A stretch of 39,355 nucleotides of DNA from Desulfobacterales bacterium (GTDB lineage Bacteria; Desulfobacterota; Desulfobacteria; Desulfobacterales; JAEINQ01): contig JAEINQ010000063.1 in NCBI GenBank assembly GCA_016342285.1, positions 1-39,355 of the forward strand, read 5' to 3'. A program made the position numbers and the translations under genes. This document shows positions 7,983 through 16,528 of this stretch, in pieces; within the stretch, counting starts at the first letter, position 1; the number at the start of each line of letters is the position of its first letter. The notes under the pieces are model-generated. The model was not told the origin of the DNA. It saw only the letters and a list, made by a program, of their open reading frames with translations, and made no database searches.

Positions 7983-8423
7983 CCTCACCGGTTGGTTCTG
8001 ACGGAGGCGGCCAATATTCCAAGGGCGCCAGCCCTTGGTGCCGCCCTCCCCATGCCTGAAACCGCCGGCAACCCTGCCGGTCTGTCATTGGGGAATGTCT
8101 GTGTCCCGTTCCCCCTGTTTGGCAAGGTCATCCTCATCCCCGGTGTCGGCCCTCTGTCTATAAGCGAGCATCTAACGTTCTGATATCAAGCTTAATTTAG
8201 TCTTTATTGGCCCTGCCTGAAGACCATTCATAAAATACCCAAGCGGATTTACCTAAAGTTGCCTGCAATGTTGACGATATCCTGTTCAGTCCAGGCAATC
8301 ATATGGGGGGCAGGACCTCTTTTTCCCCAATGTCACAACAACCCGTAAGCCTATCATTTTTTAGCCATTGTGCGCCTTCAGTACGAGGGGACCGTCACAA
8401 CCCAAACTTTTTAGGAGGACATC
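7983..8423. other. Intergenic region with one hairpin
   Basis: A perfect 8-bp hairpin, CCAAGGGC/GCCCTTGG (8019-8026 and 8031-8038), lies just after ydbL and lacks a T run. The rest is the leader of the Cache-protein gene. No known riboswitch, small gene or clear promoter was recognised here. Confidence 0.4.
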
Positions 8424-8900
8424 ATGAGAAAATGTTATTTTGTTATCAGCGTTATCGTTGCCCTGATGGTCGGGCTGGTCATGGCCGTACCGGCCGTTGC
8501 CGCGGAGACCGCCACCCAGGACGAGTGCGTTATCAAGGTCAAGGAAGCCGCCGAACTGGTAAAGGCTCTTGGCAAGGACGCAGCCCTGGCCAAGCTCAGC
8601 ACCCAGGACGGCGGGTTCATCTGGAAGGACTCCTATGTTTTTGCCCTGGATCTGGATACATCGGCGGTTTCGGCCCATCCCATCAAACCGAAACTGGTGG
8701 GCAAGATGCTGACCGGGATGAAGGACGTCAATGGCAAGCTCTTTTTCGCTGAATTCATGAATGTGGCCAAGGCTCAGGGCGACGGCTGGGTCGATTATAT
8801 GTGGCCGAAACCGGGCGAAAAGACACCTTCCCCGAAAAGCACCTACGTTTACCGGGTTCCCGGCGCATCCGTTGTCTTGCTGGCCGGTATCTACAAATAG
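8424..8900 (+). CDS. Secreted single-Cache (sCache_2-like) sensory protein
   Basis: 158 aa with a signal peptide (residues 1-27, ending VAA). The remainder is a Cache domain without membrane anchor: SYVFALDLDTSAVSAHP (about residues 70-86), LVGKMLTGMKDVNGKLFFAEF, then GWVDYMWPKPG and STYVYRV. Cache folds normally form the outer ligand-binding part of chemoreceptors and kinases. Here it is a free periplasmic protein. The adjacent chemoreceptor lacks a Cache fold, so this protein may bind a ligand and dock on it (inference). AGGAGG lies 6 nt before the ATG. An intrinsic terminator follows the stop. Confidence 0.85.
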   Translation: MRKCYFVISVIVALMVGLVMAVPAVAAETATQDECVIKVKEAAELVKALGKDAALAKLSTQDGGFIWKDSYVFALDLDTSAVSAHPIKPKLVGKMLTGMKDVNGKLFFAEFMNVAKAQGDGWVDYMWPKPGEKTPSPKSTYVYRVPGASVVLLAGIYK

Positions 8901-8913
8901 ATTTCCAATACGT

Positions 8914-8938
8914 GGCGCCCGACGGGCGCCCCTTTTTT
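8914..8938 (+). terminator. Intrinsic terminator between Cache and chemoreceptor genes
   Basis: Hairpin GGCGCCC (8914-8920), loop GAC, GGGCGCC (8924-8930), followed by CCTTTTTT. It lies 13 nt after the Cache stop and just before the MCP start. It would allow high Cache expression with only partial read-through into the receptor gene. Confidence 0.75.
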
Positions 8939-8950
8939 CTCGGGGGTCCC

Positions 8951-10876
8951 ATGTTCCAGTTCAACGCAATCAACAAAGCCGGTGTCGGCGCAAAGATCGT
9001 CGGTCTGTCACTGCTCGGCATCATCGGCCTGATCGCTCTTTCCGGGATCAACGGATATCTTGACGCCAGGCGCGCCATCGACTTGGATGTGGGGCGAAAC
9101 AGCGAGGCCGTATCCCGCAATATCCTTCAGGCCATGCTCGCAGAGGAAAAATTCATCAAAAACAACGAAAGCGACATTTTCAGCCTTTACGAGAAATCGA
9201 TTCAGGATCTGAAAGGGTCCGTAGGGGTCATTCAGACCCATGCCGCCGGAAAGGATATCAAGGAACTGGCGGACCGGATCCTGGCGCTGGAACAGGGGCA
9301 CTCCGATATCTTCAAGGCAATCGGAAACAACCTGTCGGTGATCAACCAAAGCAAATCCGCGGTCAACCAGGGGATTCAGTCACTTCAGAAGTCTCTGGCG
9401 CAAATCATTGTCTCCATTGATATGGAGGAGGTCGAGTTGGGAATGGAAGGTGATATCATTGACGGGACCAAGTCGAGCCTGCGCCGGGAAATCAAGGAAT
9501 ATCTGGCCCTGTGGAGCGGCAAGTTGCTGAATATTCAAGATCTGCTTCTTTTTTCCAAGGCCGAGTCCTATGAGAGTCTGGAGGCGGATCTGGGGAAAAA
9601 GATCACCCTCTCCTTAAAGAACTGCGAAACCCTGCTGACAGCCGTCGGATCAGAAGAACTCAGCGGCATTTGGAAAAAGAGCATGGCCTCTGTTCCTGAA
9701 ATCGAAGCGTTTCAGAAAACCCTTTTTTCGGAATGGCAAAAAAACCAGGCCCTCATGGTTCGACTGGACAAGACCGGAAGCGACGTTCAGGCGGCGGCAC
9801 AGGAAATCGCCGGCCTGAGCCGGACCAACATGGACACCGGGGATCGTATCGGCAACCGATTCAGTTACGGCATATCGGCGGTGACCTTTGCGCTACTGGT
9901 CCTGTTCAGTTTCCTGATTTACCGGTCCATCACCGGGCCGCTCAAGCGGGCCATTGCCGGCCTCAACGAGGGGGCGGACCAGGTGAATTCGGCTGCCCGG
10001 CAGATTTCCTCTTCTAGCCAGTCTCTGGCCGAAGGGTCGTCTGAGCAGGCCGCATCCATCGAGGAAACCTCTTCCTCGTTGGAGGAGATGTCGGCCATGA
10101 CCCGTCAGAATGCTGAAAATGCCTCCCAGGCGGACAATCTCATAAAAGAGGCGGGCCGGGTCGTTGCCGGCGCCAACGATTCCATGAAAAAACTCATCGA
10201 GAGCATGGAAGAGATTTCCAGGGCGAGCGAAGAGACGGCCAAGATCGTCAAGACCATCGACGAAATCGCCTTCCAGACCAACCTGTTGGCGTTAAACGCC
10301 GCCGTGGAGGCGGCCCGGGCCGGTGAGGCGGGTGCGGGTTTTGCCGTGGTGGCCGACGAGGTGAGAAACCTGGCCATGCGGGCGGCGGAGGCGGCCAAAA
10401 ATACCGCCCGGCTGATCGAAGGCAGTGCCGGAAAAGTCAAGAACGGCACCGAACTGGTGGACGGCGCCGACAGGGCCTTTTCGGAGGTTTCGACCAGCGC
10501 TGCCAAGGTGGCCGAACTGATCGGTGAAATCGCTGCCGCGTCCCGGGAACAGGCTCAGGGGGTTGATCAACTCAACACCGCCGTGACCGAGATGGACAAG
10601 GTTACCCAGCAGAACGCCGCGGGCGCCGAGGAATCGGCCAGTGCTGCCGAGGAGATGAGTGCCCAGTCCGAGCAGATGAAGTCGCTGGTTCAGGAACTGG
10701 CCACCATCGTGGACGGTGCCAGGGCCGCCAACCGATCTTTGGTTTCCAAGGCTGAGGAAACGCGCCGAAACGGGGTGAAACGGATCGGTCCGAAAGCCGC
10801 GCTGCCTGTCCACGCCCTTGCACGGGAGTCCAAGCCGATGCCGTCCATGCCCGATGACGACTTTTCAGACTTCTGA
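8951..10876 (+). CDS. Methyl-accepting chemotaxis protein
   Basis: 641 aa from the ATG at 8951, which follows CTCGGGGGTCCC. The frame is open upstream through the Cache gene, but that part is a shadow. TM1 spans about residues 14-34 and TM2 about 303-325. The periplasmic part between them is all-helical (four-helix or HBM type) with no Cache fold. After TM2 comes a short HAMP-like linker and a long coiled coil. The signalling tip, EIAFQTNLLALNAAVEAARA, is at about residue 437. There is no C-terminal CheR pentapeptide; the tail ends DDDFSDF. By family it acts in the inner membrane, controlling CheA/CheW. Confidence 0.92.
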   Translation: MFQFNAINKAGVGAKIVGLSLLGIIGLIALSGINGYLDARRAIDLDVGRNSEAVSRNILQAMLAEEKFIKNNESDIFSLYEKSIQDLKGSVGVIQTHAAGKDIKELADRILALEQGHSDIFKAIGNNLSVINQSKSAVNQGIQSLQKSLAQIIVSIDMEEVELGMEGDIIDGTKSSLRREIKEYLALWSGKLLNIQDLLLFSKAESYESLEADLGKKITLSLKNCETLLTAVGSEELSGIWKKSMASVPEIEAFQKTLFSEWQKNQALMVRLDKTGSDVQAAAQEIAGLSRTNMDTGDRIGNRFSYGISAVTFALLVLFSFLIYRSITGPLKRAIAGLNEGADQVNSAARQISSSSQSLAEGSSEQAASIEETSSSLEEMSAMTRQNAENASQADNLIKEAGRVVAGANDSMKKLIESMEEISRASEETAKIVKTIDEIAFQTNLLALNAAVEAARAGEAGAGFAVVADEVRNLAMRAAEAAKNTARLIEGSAGKVKNGTELVDGADRAFSEVSTSAAKVAELIGEIAAASREQAQGVDQLNTAVTEMDKVTQQNAAGAEESASAAEEMSAQSEQMKSLVQELATIVDGARAANRSLVSKAEETRRNGVKRIGPKAALPVHALARESKPMPSMPDDDFSDF

Positions 10877-10898
10877 GTATCGCATTCCAACACATAAC

Positions 10899-10937
10899 AA
10901 CCCGTCGGGATTTGTTTCCCGTCGGGTTTGTTTTTTT
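10899..10937 (+). terminator. Intrinsic terminator after the MCP gene
   Basis: Stem AACCCG(T)CGGGA / TCCCG(T)CGGGTT with one T-T mismatch and loop TTTGTT (10899-10928), followed by TGTTTTTTT. On the minus strand no T run follows, so it serves the MCP gene. Confidence 0.85.
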
Positions 10938-10980
10938 GGTTTCATCCGATGCCGATATTCTCATGGCGCAGCCCGGGCAT

Positions 10981-11472
10981 TCACAGTTGTTTCACGAAAC
11001 GCACCTTGGGATCGCCCGGGCGATTGTAGTCTACGGTGACCGGGATGCCGTCTGCTATGGAATTTCCCGGTTCGATGGAAAAACCGATGCACTGGTGGAA
11101 TGAGACGGAGCCGCGGTTGACCGGCGATGTGCAGGAGCGGACCACTCGTCGCCCGTTTTTCCGGCAAAGATCGAAAAAGGTTTCAAACAGGTGCCGGCCC
11201 AGGCCGATTTTCCGATAGGCGGGGTGGATACCGGCAAAATGAATGTAGCCCTCATCGGGTCGTGCCGGCGAGAGAAATCCCACCAGGAACGCCACTAACT
11301 CCCCGTCCTTTTCCGCCACGAACGACGTGTCGCAGAAGTGGTTCAAAAAAAGCCGGGGGACCGAGGAGCGCAGGTCCCGCCCGCCCCACCAGTCCGTCAT
11401 CACGGCGATGATTCGGGCATGGTCCGCCGGTTCGCTTTTCCTCAATGCCAGATTCCGGGGCAATGGTTTCAC
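10981..11472 (-). CDS. GNAT-family N-acetyltransferase
   Basis: 163 aa. The start is a GTG at 11472 behind AGGAGGAG (7 nt). The acetyl-CoA binding signature HPAYRKIGLGRHLFE lies at about residues 83-97, preceded by beta-4 EGYIHFAGI and followed by SVSFHQCIGF, the usual GNAT order. The acceptor substrate cannot be predicted. It is downstream of the hybrid kinase on the same strand (81-nt gap), so co-transcription is possible. Confidence 0.82.
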   Translation of the reverse strand: MKPLPRNLALRKSEPADHARIIAVMTDWWGGRDLRSSVPRLFLNHFCDTSFVAEKDGELVAFLVGFLSPARPDEGYIHFAGIHPAYRKIGLGRHLFETFFDLCRKNGRRVVRSCTSPVNRGSVSFHQCIGFSIEPGNSIADGIPVTVDYNRPGDPKVRFVKQL

Positions 11473-11553
11473 GGCTCCTCCTGTGGATGCATATCGGGTC
11501 GAAATGAATCATTCGCGGATCATACGGGATTTGGAATTTCACGAACAGGATTA

Positions 11554-13965
11554 TTACCCTTGAAAGATGCCTTTGGCCTCAGCCAGCACCTCCCTGACTT
11601 TGGAGGCAAGTTCCTGTTTTGAAAACGGCTTGTTGATGAACTGGATCCCTTCATCCAAAACCCCATGATGGGCGATCACATTGGCCGTGTAACCGGACAT
11701 AAACAGACACTTTAGATCCGTGTATGATTGCATTAATTTCTTGGCCATGTCCCAACCGCTCATTTCAGGCATGACAACGTCGGTCATCAGCATGTCGATT
11801 TTCCCGGCGTATGATTCGCCGATGTATATGGCCTCAGCCGGAGTGGAAGCGGGAAGGACGGTATAGCCGAGGCGTTCAAGCATCATTGTGGTCATTTGTA
11901 GAATTCCCTTTTCATCCTCCACCAGCAGGATGGTTTCATCACCACCCGTATCCGCCTCTTTTATCTGCCGACTCTTTGGCTGCGTAACCTTTTCGATATG
12001 CCTGGAAAAGTAGATCTTAAATGTCGTTCCTTCGTCCGGTTCACTGTAAACGGTAATGAATCCATCGTTTTGTTTGACAATGCCGTATACGGTCGACAAG
12101 CCGAGGCCAGTCCCCTGGCCCACGTCCTTTGTGGTAAAAAATGGCTCGAAAATCATTTTAAGCGTTTTCCTGTCCATTCCGCTACCGTTGTCACTGACCG
12201 CCGTCATGACGTAATCGCCGGGCCTAAACCCTTCATGCTCACGACAATAGTCGTCATTAAAGCTGACATTGTCCGTTTCGATGGTGACCTTGCCGACACT
12301 CTTTATGGAATCCCGGGCGTTGACACATAAATTCGCCAATACCTGGTGAACCTGAGAAGGATCCAATTTGATGAGCCATAGATCGATTTTGGGTCTCCAC
12401 GCCAGATCGATGTCCTCGCCCATCAATCGCCGGAGCATGTTGAGCATCCCGTCAATCGCTTTGTTTAAATCGAGCACCTGGGGTGCGATGGTCTGTTTTC
12501 TGGCAAAGGCCAACAGTTGCCGGGTAAAGTCAGCCGAGCGCTCCGCGGCCTTCCGGATTTCCTGCATGTTTTCAACGAAAGGGCTGTCTGCATCCATATC
12601 CTCTAAAACAATTTCCGTATTGCCCAGGATGATGCCCAACATATTGTTGAAATCGTGGGCCACGCCACCGGCAAGCCGCCCCACCGATTCCATTTTCTGA
12701 GCCTGGATTAGCTGAGCCTGCAATTTCTCGCGTTCTTGATCGGCCTGCTTTCGGTCGGTGATTTCAACGATGGAGCCTTCAATAAAACCGGGTTCGGGGA
12801 AGACGGTTGCTGAAAACAGAATCCAGATAGGGGTGCCGTCCCTGCGAATGATTTCCGTCTCATAATCGTTTACATGCCCTTTTTCTCTTAGAATCTTTAC
12901 CAGTTCATCACGACCGGCAGGGTCCGTCCAGGCCTTGCTCGAATTGAACTCGGCCATGCAGTCTTGAACGTTTTCATAGCCCGCCATTTGAGCATAGCGC
13001 CGGTTGATTTCAATCAGTTTGCCATCGGAAACGCCAGTTCTGAAAAGAGCGACCTGGGCATTGTCAAACAACGATTGGTATTTTTTTTCGCTATCTCGAA
13101 GCGCCGCCTCGGTCCGTTTTTGATCGGTGATGTCGGTGGTTGTTCCGAAGGCGGTAGTGTGTCCATCCGACTGCAGATGGGCCGACCCGCGGGAACGGAC
13201 CCAGCATATGGTTTTGTCGGGTCGGCACAATCGATATTCCAAAGCGCTTTCCTTGGCCGCGGCGGCCAACCCATGCAAAAGGGATTCCTGGATACCCGGC
13301 AGGTCTTCGGGATGCACATAGGAAAAGTACTTGTCGAAACTGTTTCCGATGGTTCCGGGGGGCAAGCCCAGCAACCGGTCCGCGACCGGTGATATGTAGC
13401 TTCCGATAAATTGTCCCTGGTCGTCCACCTCGTAGCGCCAGACGATGTCGGAAATCATCGACATGACTTCTTCATAACGGGTTTTGCTTTCCTGCAATGC
13501 ATCCTCGAACCGCTTGCGATCGGTGATGTCGTGCATGGCAACGACGGCGCCGATGATCCTGCCCGTTTTGTCGGTCAACGCCTGCCCACTGCAAACCAAC
13601 GCGTGAGGGCGGCTATGTTTGGAGGCAATGACAATCTCCGTTTTTTGGACCCGCTCACCCTGTAAGGCGCGGAACAAGGGGATATCCTCTACAGGCAAAG
13701 GCGTAATCCCATCTTTATGATACAAGTCATAGTGCTCGGCCCATTGATCCGATGGTATGGGCAGCTCAGGCAGACCGTGTAATCGTCGCGCCGCCTCATT
13801 GAACCGGACCAGTTTTCCCTCAGCGTCGCAAATGACGATGGCTTCTTGGATATTGTCAAAAACGGCAGACAGGAAGACGCGTTCACTTTCAAGTTTGTTC
13901 TCCGCATGTTTGCGTTCAATCATATCCTTGTTTTCCTCGATTTTCTTTCGGATTTCCACAAACAA
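11554..13965 (-). CDS. Hybrid histidine kinase, triple PAS with C-terminal receiver
   Basis: About 803 aa. Three PAS domains (about residues 30-155, 160-285 and 290-410) precede a HisKA domain with the phospho-accepting His in GGVAHDFNNML. An HATPase domain (NLCVNARDSI; FEPFFTTK; GTGLGLSTVYGI) and a C-terminal receiver with the phospho-acceptor Asp in LMTDVVMPEMSGW follow. No membrane segment is visible, so it is a cytoplasmic sensor, perhaps of redox state or aromatic ligands through PAS. The start is unsure. The annotated start is a TTG without ribosome site; the ATG at 13923 has AAGGA too close. The frame stays open about 60 nt further upstream with no start codon, so a 5' truncation is possible. 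The target regulator is unknown. Confidence 0.85.
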   Translation of the reverse strand: MFVEIRKKIEENKDMIERKHAENKLESERVFLSAVFDNIQEAIVICDAEGKLVRFNEAARRLHGLPELPIPSDQWAEHYDLYHKDGITPLPVEDIPLFRALQGERVQKTEIVIASKHSRPHALVCSGQALTDKTGRIIGAVVAMHDITDRKRFEDALQESKTRYEEVMSMISDIVWRYEVDDQGQFIGSYISPVADRLLGLPPGTIGNSFDKYFSYVHPEDLPGIQESLLHGLAAAAKESALEYRLCRPDKTICWVRSRGSAHLQSDGHTTAFGTTTDITDQKRTEAALRDSEKKYQSLFDNAQVALFRTGVSDGKLIEINRRYAQMAGYENVQDCMAEFNSSKAWTDPAGRDELVKILREKGHVNDYETEIIRRDGTPIWILFSATVFPEPGFIEGSIVEITDRKQADQEREKLQAQLIQAQKMESVGRLAGGVAHDFNNMLGIILGNTEIVLEDMDADSPFVENMQEIRKAAERSADFTRQLLAFARKQTIAPQVLDLNKAIDGMLNMLRRLMGEDIDLAWRPKIDLWLIKLDPSQVHQVLANLCVNARDSIKSVGKVTIETDNVSFNDDYCREHEGFRPGDYVMTAVSDNGSGMDRKTLKMIFEPFFTTKDVGQGTGLGLSTVYGIVKQNDGFITVYSEPDEGTTFKIYFSRHIEKVTQPKSRQIKEADTGGDETILLVEDEKGILQMTTMMLERLGYTVLPASTPAEAIYIGESYAGKIDMLMTDVVMPEMSGWDMAKKLMQSYTDLKCLFMSGYTANVIAHHGVLDEGIQFINKPFSKQELASKVREVLAEAKGIFQG

Positions 13966-14375
13966 TCCAAAATCAGAGACAGGGCTGGCATCCGTAAGCT
14001 TCCGAGTGATCCTGACCTGTCGTCAATTGGGGGCAGGTGGGATCGCCGTCGGGTTCTATGGAGTTGGTTGGATCCAGTATACCAGAAAATGATGGGGGCA
14101 CAAGATCCGTGGCGGGTTTGCGTATGAACTGGCCATCTCATAGCGTGGCAGCGCTTGCCACAATGACAATTGTTTTTATTTGTCGGGCAGGGCTCAAATT
14201 TACTGAAGAGTGAAATACCTAAAGTTGATAATCCCGTAAAAGCTCTATTTTTTACCACGAAGGACACGAAGAGCACGAAGGGTTATAATACATAATGCTT
14301 TCAGCTTCGTGTGCTTCGTGCTCTTCGTGGTGAATGAGAAAATTGGCATGTTTGTGACTTTGTGGTCAAGTAAAC
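13966..14375. other. Repeat-rich intergenic region
   Basis: Holds a hairpin GTGGCA/TGCCAC (about 14144-14160), a short relic of the AAATACCTAAAG repeat family (about 14210-14225) and the large inverted repeat listed separately. No gene is seen. Confidence 0.5.
14255..14330. repeat. Inverted repeat built of CACGAAG units
   Basis: Arms of 26 bp at 14255-14280 and 14305-14330 with 22 of 26 matching and a 24-nt loop. Each arm is made of three direct CACGAAG or CTTCGTG words. It lies 45 nt beyond the stop of the MerB-like gene and could fold as a terminator or mRNA-stabilising hairpin. It looks like a repeat family unit. Confidence 0.6.
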
Positions 14376-15131
14376 CTATTCCGGATCGTCGAAGCCGAAG
14401 AGCGCGCTCTGAATGATCCGGGTGAGATAAGCCAGTTGGTCGAGATTGAAGTAAGCCCCGCGGGTACGGTGGGACCGACGCCGGTACTGCCGTGCGTGTT
14501 CTTCCGACCGGAAGAAAACACAGACCTTTCAGAACCCGTCGATGATGTTGGGCGCTGCCAGGGCGGCCAGGTCCAGGTCCGGCACGAAAGCCACCGGATC
14601 GGCCCCGGCGGTGAGGATTTGATAATTCAGATCGCTGTCAATCTCCATTTCCATTGGCGTGTGGCAGCATGCACATTCGGTTTCAACGACTATGGAGAGG
14701 CGTTCTTTTCGAAGGCGCCCTTGCACGAAGGGCGTGGCAAAGACATCGGCCGCTCAGGCCCCATGGATCCGTTCGCCGGAACTGAAGGTGACCCGATGGG
14801 GGGTCGGTTCCACCGTGCCCGGGTAGGCCCAGGTTACGGCCCCGTCCGGATTTCGAAACAGGAAGGTCATCTGGCGTTCCAGGTCGCCGAGGATGCGTGT
14901 CACCTGTTCCCGGGACAGGCCGAGGGCGTCGGCAATATGTTCCGGCGGCATGGGTTGGCCGTAGCGCGGCAGGCCTTTGACCACGAAGTGGTGAACCCTT
15001 CGATGGTCGGGGGTCATAAACCGAAGGCTCTTTTGAATTTTCCGACGTCCTTTTTCGATCTGCGTTTCCCAGAGCACCGGCGGCACCCCGATCATGAATT
15101 TCCAGAATCCTGCCATGAGTTTGTTGGACAT
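14376..15131 (-). CDS. MerB-like organomercurial lyase homologue with two selenocysteines
   Basis: One continuous frame of 251 residues if two in-frame TGA codons (14754-14756 and 14529-14531) are read as Sec. Start ATG at 15131 behind GGGAGGGG; stop TAG. Residues 42-90 form the winged-helix part of MerB. WAYPGTVEPTPH (101-112) and TFSSGERIHGA lead to U126-A-A-D129, which aligns with MerB C96-A-L-D99. ECACCHTP (152-159) matches the structural Cys region. GF-U201-KVCVFFRS aligns with the MerB segment around C159 (FC.HVHFF). So exactly the catalytic Cys/Asp/Cys triad is kept, with both Cys as Sec. Each TGA has a SECIS-like hairpin downstream. MerB cleaves carbon-Hg bonds in the cytoplasm; the substrate here could be another organometal(loid). 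From memory, MerB-like selenoproteins (SaoL) are described in anaerobes. No merA/merR or transporter lies nearby. Confidence 0.85.
14496..14521 (-). promoter_or_regulatory. SECIS-like hairpin for second UGA of the MerB-like gene
   Basis: On the minus strand GTGTT(TT)CTTCC pairs with GGAAGAACAC, a 10-bp stem with a 2-nt bulge and loop GGTC. The loop starts 20 nt after the UGA at 14529-14531 and has G at its first position. The bulged upper stem resembles known bacterial SECIS shapes. Confidence 0.72.
14716..14734 (-). promoter_or_regulatory. SECIS-like hairpin for first UGA of the MerB-like gene
   Basis: On the minus strand CGCCCTT pairs with AAGGGCG (7 bp) around loop CGTGC. The loop begins 26 nt after the UGA at 14754-14756 and has G in its second position. 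This fits the bacterial SECIS rule of a UGA-to-loop distance of 16-37 nt with a G in the first two loop bases. Confidence 0.7.
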
Positions 15132-15139
15132 GTCTTGCC

Positions 15140-15354
15140 CCTCCCTGCTTTTAATGGTGACGGGCCGGGATCGGTGGTCCGAATACCATGAAGTTCAAAA
15201 CTGCAAGCACCGAAATACAAAGGATAGACCGTGAACCTTTAGGCGGGTCAACACATTTTTTGACTCTTCGCTGTTTCATATGGGTAAACTGTTTCTGACC
15301 CCCACACGAAATAGAAAGGAACCCATTTTATAAAGCGGCGAAGCCGGGTCCCAG
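15140..15354. other. Intergenic region with a possible repeat relic
   Basis: GGGTCAACACATTTTTTGAC (from 15246) and TGACCC (near 15297) give GGGTCA...TGACCC ends about 55 nt apart, which may be a degraded REP or insertion-sequence end. No gene is seen. Confidence 0.3.
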
Positions 15355-16434
15355 CTAAAATTGCTCTTGATTATTAGCTCCGGTCAGCGTCTTGATCAGG
15401 TCGGCTTCGGTTGGATCGTAAGGGGTGCCGTCCGGGTGGAGAATATCGTGAAACCACGGGGCGGGTTCGGCCGCGCCCGGTTTCGATTTCCAGGAGAAAT
15501 GGGTTTGGGTTTTGCCGGAGACCAGCCCCCAATTGTAGCAGCCGACCCGCTCTTTCTTGAAAATCGGAAGGTGGGTGTCAAAACGGCTGCCCTGGGGCCG
15601 GGCCATGTATTCAGTGCAGACCAGGGGGCGGCCCGTTTCTTTGAGCTTTTCGATTTGCCGGGAAAGATTGGCAGCATCGTTGTAGTTGTGGAAGGTGATG
15701 ATGTCGGACGTATCAAGGAGATACCGGTTCAGTGGCGGATCAAAGAACCAGACACCGCTGGTCAGGGGCTGGGACGGATCGGCGCTTCGGGCCCATTCGA
15801 AGGTTTTCTTCAGCAGCGGCAGGGTGGCACCGGGCAGCAGCAGGTGGCGCAGGATCAGCCAGGGGAGCTGAAACGCCTTTTGGGTCCAGGGCTTCGACAG
15901 GGTGGGAAGAAAGATGTTTCCCACTTCGTTGTACAGGTCCCACATGAGGATTCGGTCGTCTTTGCCAAAGGCGCCGAGGATGTCGGTGACATAGGCCTCC
16001 AACGCCGGCCAGTATGCCGTGTTCACCGCGGCCCGACGCCCCGGAGACTGGACCCAGCCGGAGTTGTGAACGCCCGGAACCGGTGCGGACTGTTTTCCCA
16101 CAGCGGGATTGTCGTGCCAGCAGTCATCAAAGAGGACCAGCAGGGTGCGGATCCCTCTTTGGGTTGCCATTGAAAGAAAACGGTCGATCCTTTCCTTGAG
16201 CCCGCCTGCCCCGGTCCGCCAGACAAGATCATGGAGGTAGACCCGTACGGTGTTGAACCCCAGGTCGGCGGCCCATCTCAACTCCCGGTCGATGGTTGCT
16301 GGATCAAAGGTTTCTTTTTGCCACATCTCGATCGGGTTGACGGCGGTGCTGGGAATGAAGTTGCATCCCACCAGCCAGGGGAGACCGGCGTACCAGTCGT
16401 TGGCTCTTTTCGCTGACCAGCGTTGTTGGTTCAT
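15355..16434 (-). CDS. Glycoside hydrolase, GH5-like (cellulase/mannanase superfamily)
   Basis: 359 aa from the ATG at 16434. Earlier ATGs at 16461 and 16482 are possible and no start has a clear ribosome site; this one matches the usual start of the family core (WSAKRANDWYAG then PWLVGCNFIPS). TIM-barrel features are visible: WAADLGFNTVRVYLHDLVW (beta-2/3), LVLFDDCW, then the acid/base Glu in MWDLYNEVGN and the nucleophile Glu in LVCTEYMARP, with WGLVSGKTQTHF near the end. There is no signal peptide, so it is predicted cytoplasmic, unusual for a polysaccharide-degrading enzyme; it may act on small oligosaccharides or compatible solutes. It is transcribed ahead of the MerB-like gene, with a 223-nt gap. 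Confidence 0.8.
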   Translation of the reverse strand: MNQQRWSAKRANDWYAGLPWLVGCNFIPSTAVNPIEMWQKETFDPATIDRELRWAADLGFNTVRVYLHDLVWRTGAGGLKERIDRFLSMATQRGIRTLLVLFDDCWHDNPAVGKQSAPVPGVHNSGWVQSPGRRAAVNTAYWPALEAYVTDILGAFGKDDRILMWDLYNEVGNIFLPTLSKPWTQKAFQLPWLILRHLLLPGATLPLLKKTFEWARSADPSQPLTSGVWFFDPPLNRYLLDTSDIITFHNYNDAANLSRQIEKLKETGRPLVCTEYMARPQGSRFDTHLPIFKKERVGCYNWGLVSGKTQTHFSWKSKPGAAEPAPWFHDILHPDGTPYDPTEADLIKTLTGANNQEQF

Positions 16435-16528
16435 CTTGTCAGTGCCCCATGATGTATTCATCAAAAAGCCGTTTGAAACCATAAAGGCACAAAGCGCACA
16501 AAAATAATAACCGGCGACAAGTCGGCAC

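Noticed and set aside
8183..8423. Riboswitch upstream of the Cache gene
   Set aside because: The leader is long, but no known riboswitch core could be recognised by eye.
8801..8950. Upstream extension of the chemoreceptor
   Set aside because: It overlaps the Cache gene in another frame and the terminator. The first transmembrane helix follows the ATG at 8951.
14376..15131. MerB-like gene as a pseudogene with two nonsense mutations
   Set aside because: Both stops are TGA, both fall on catalytic Cys positions, the frame is otherwise intact, and SECIS-like hairpins follow. Decay would give random stop types and positions.
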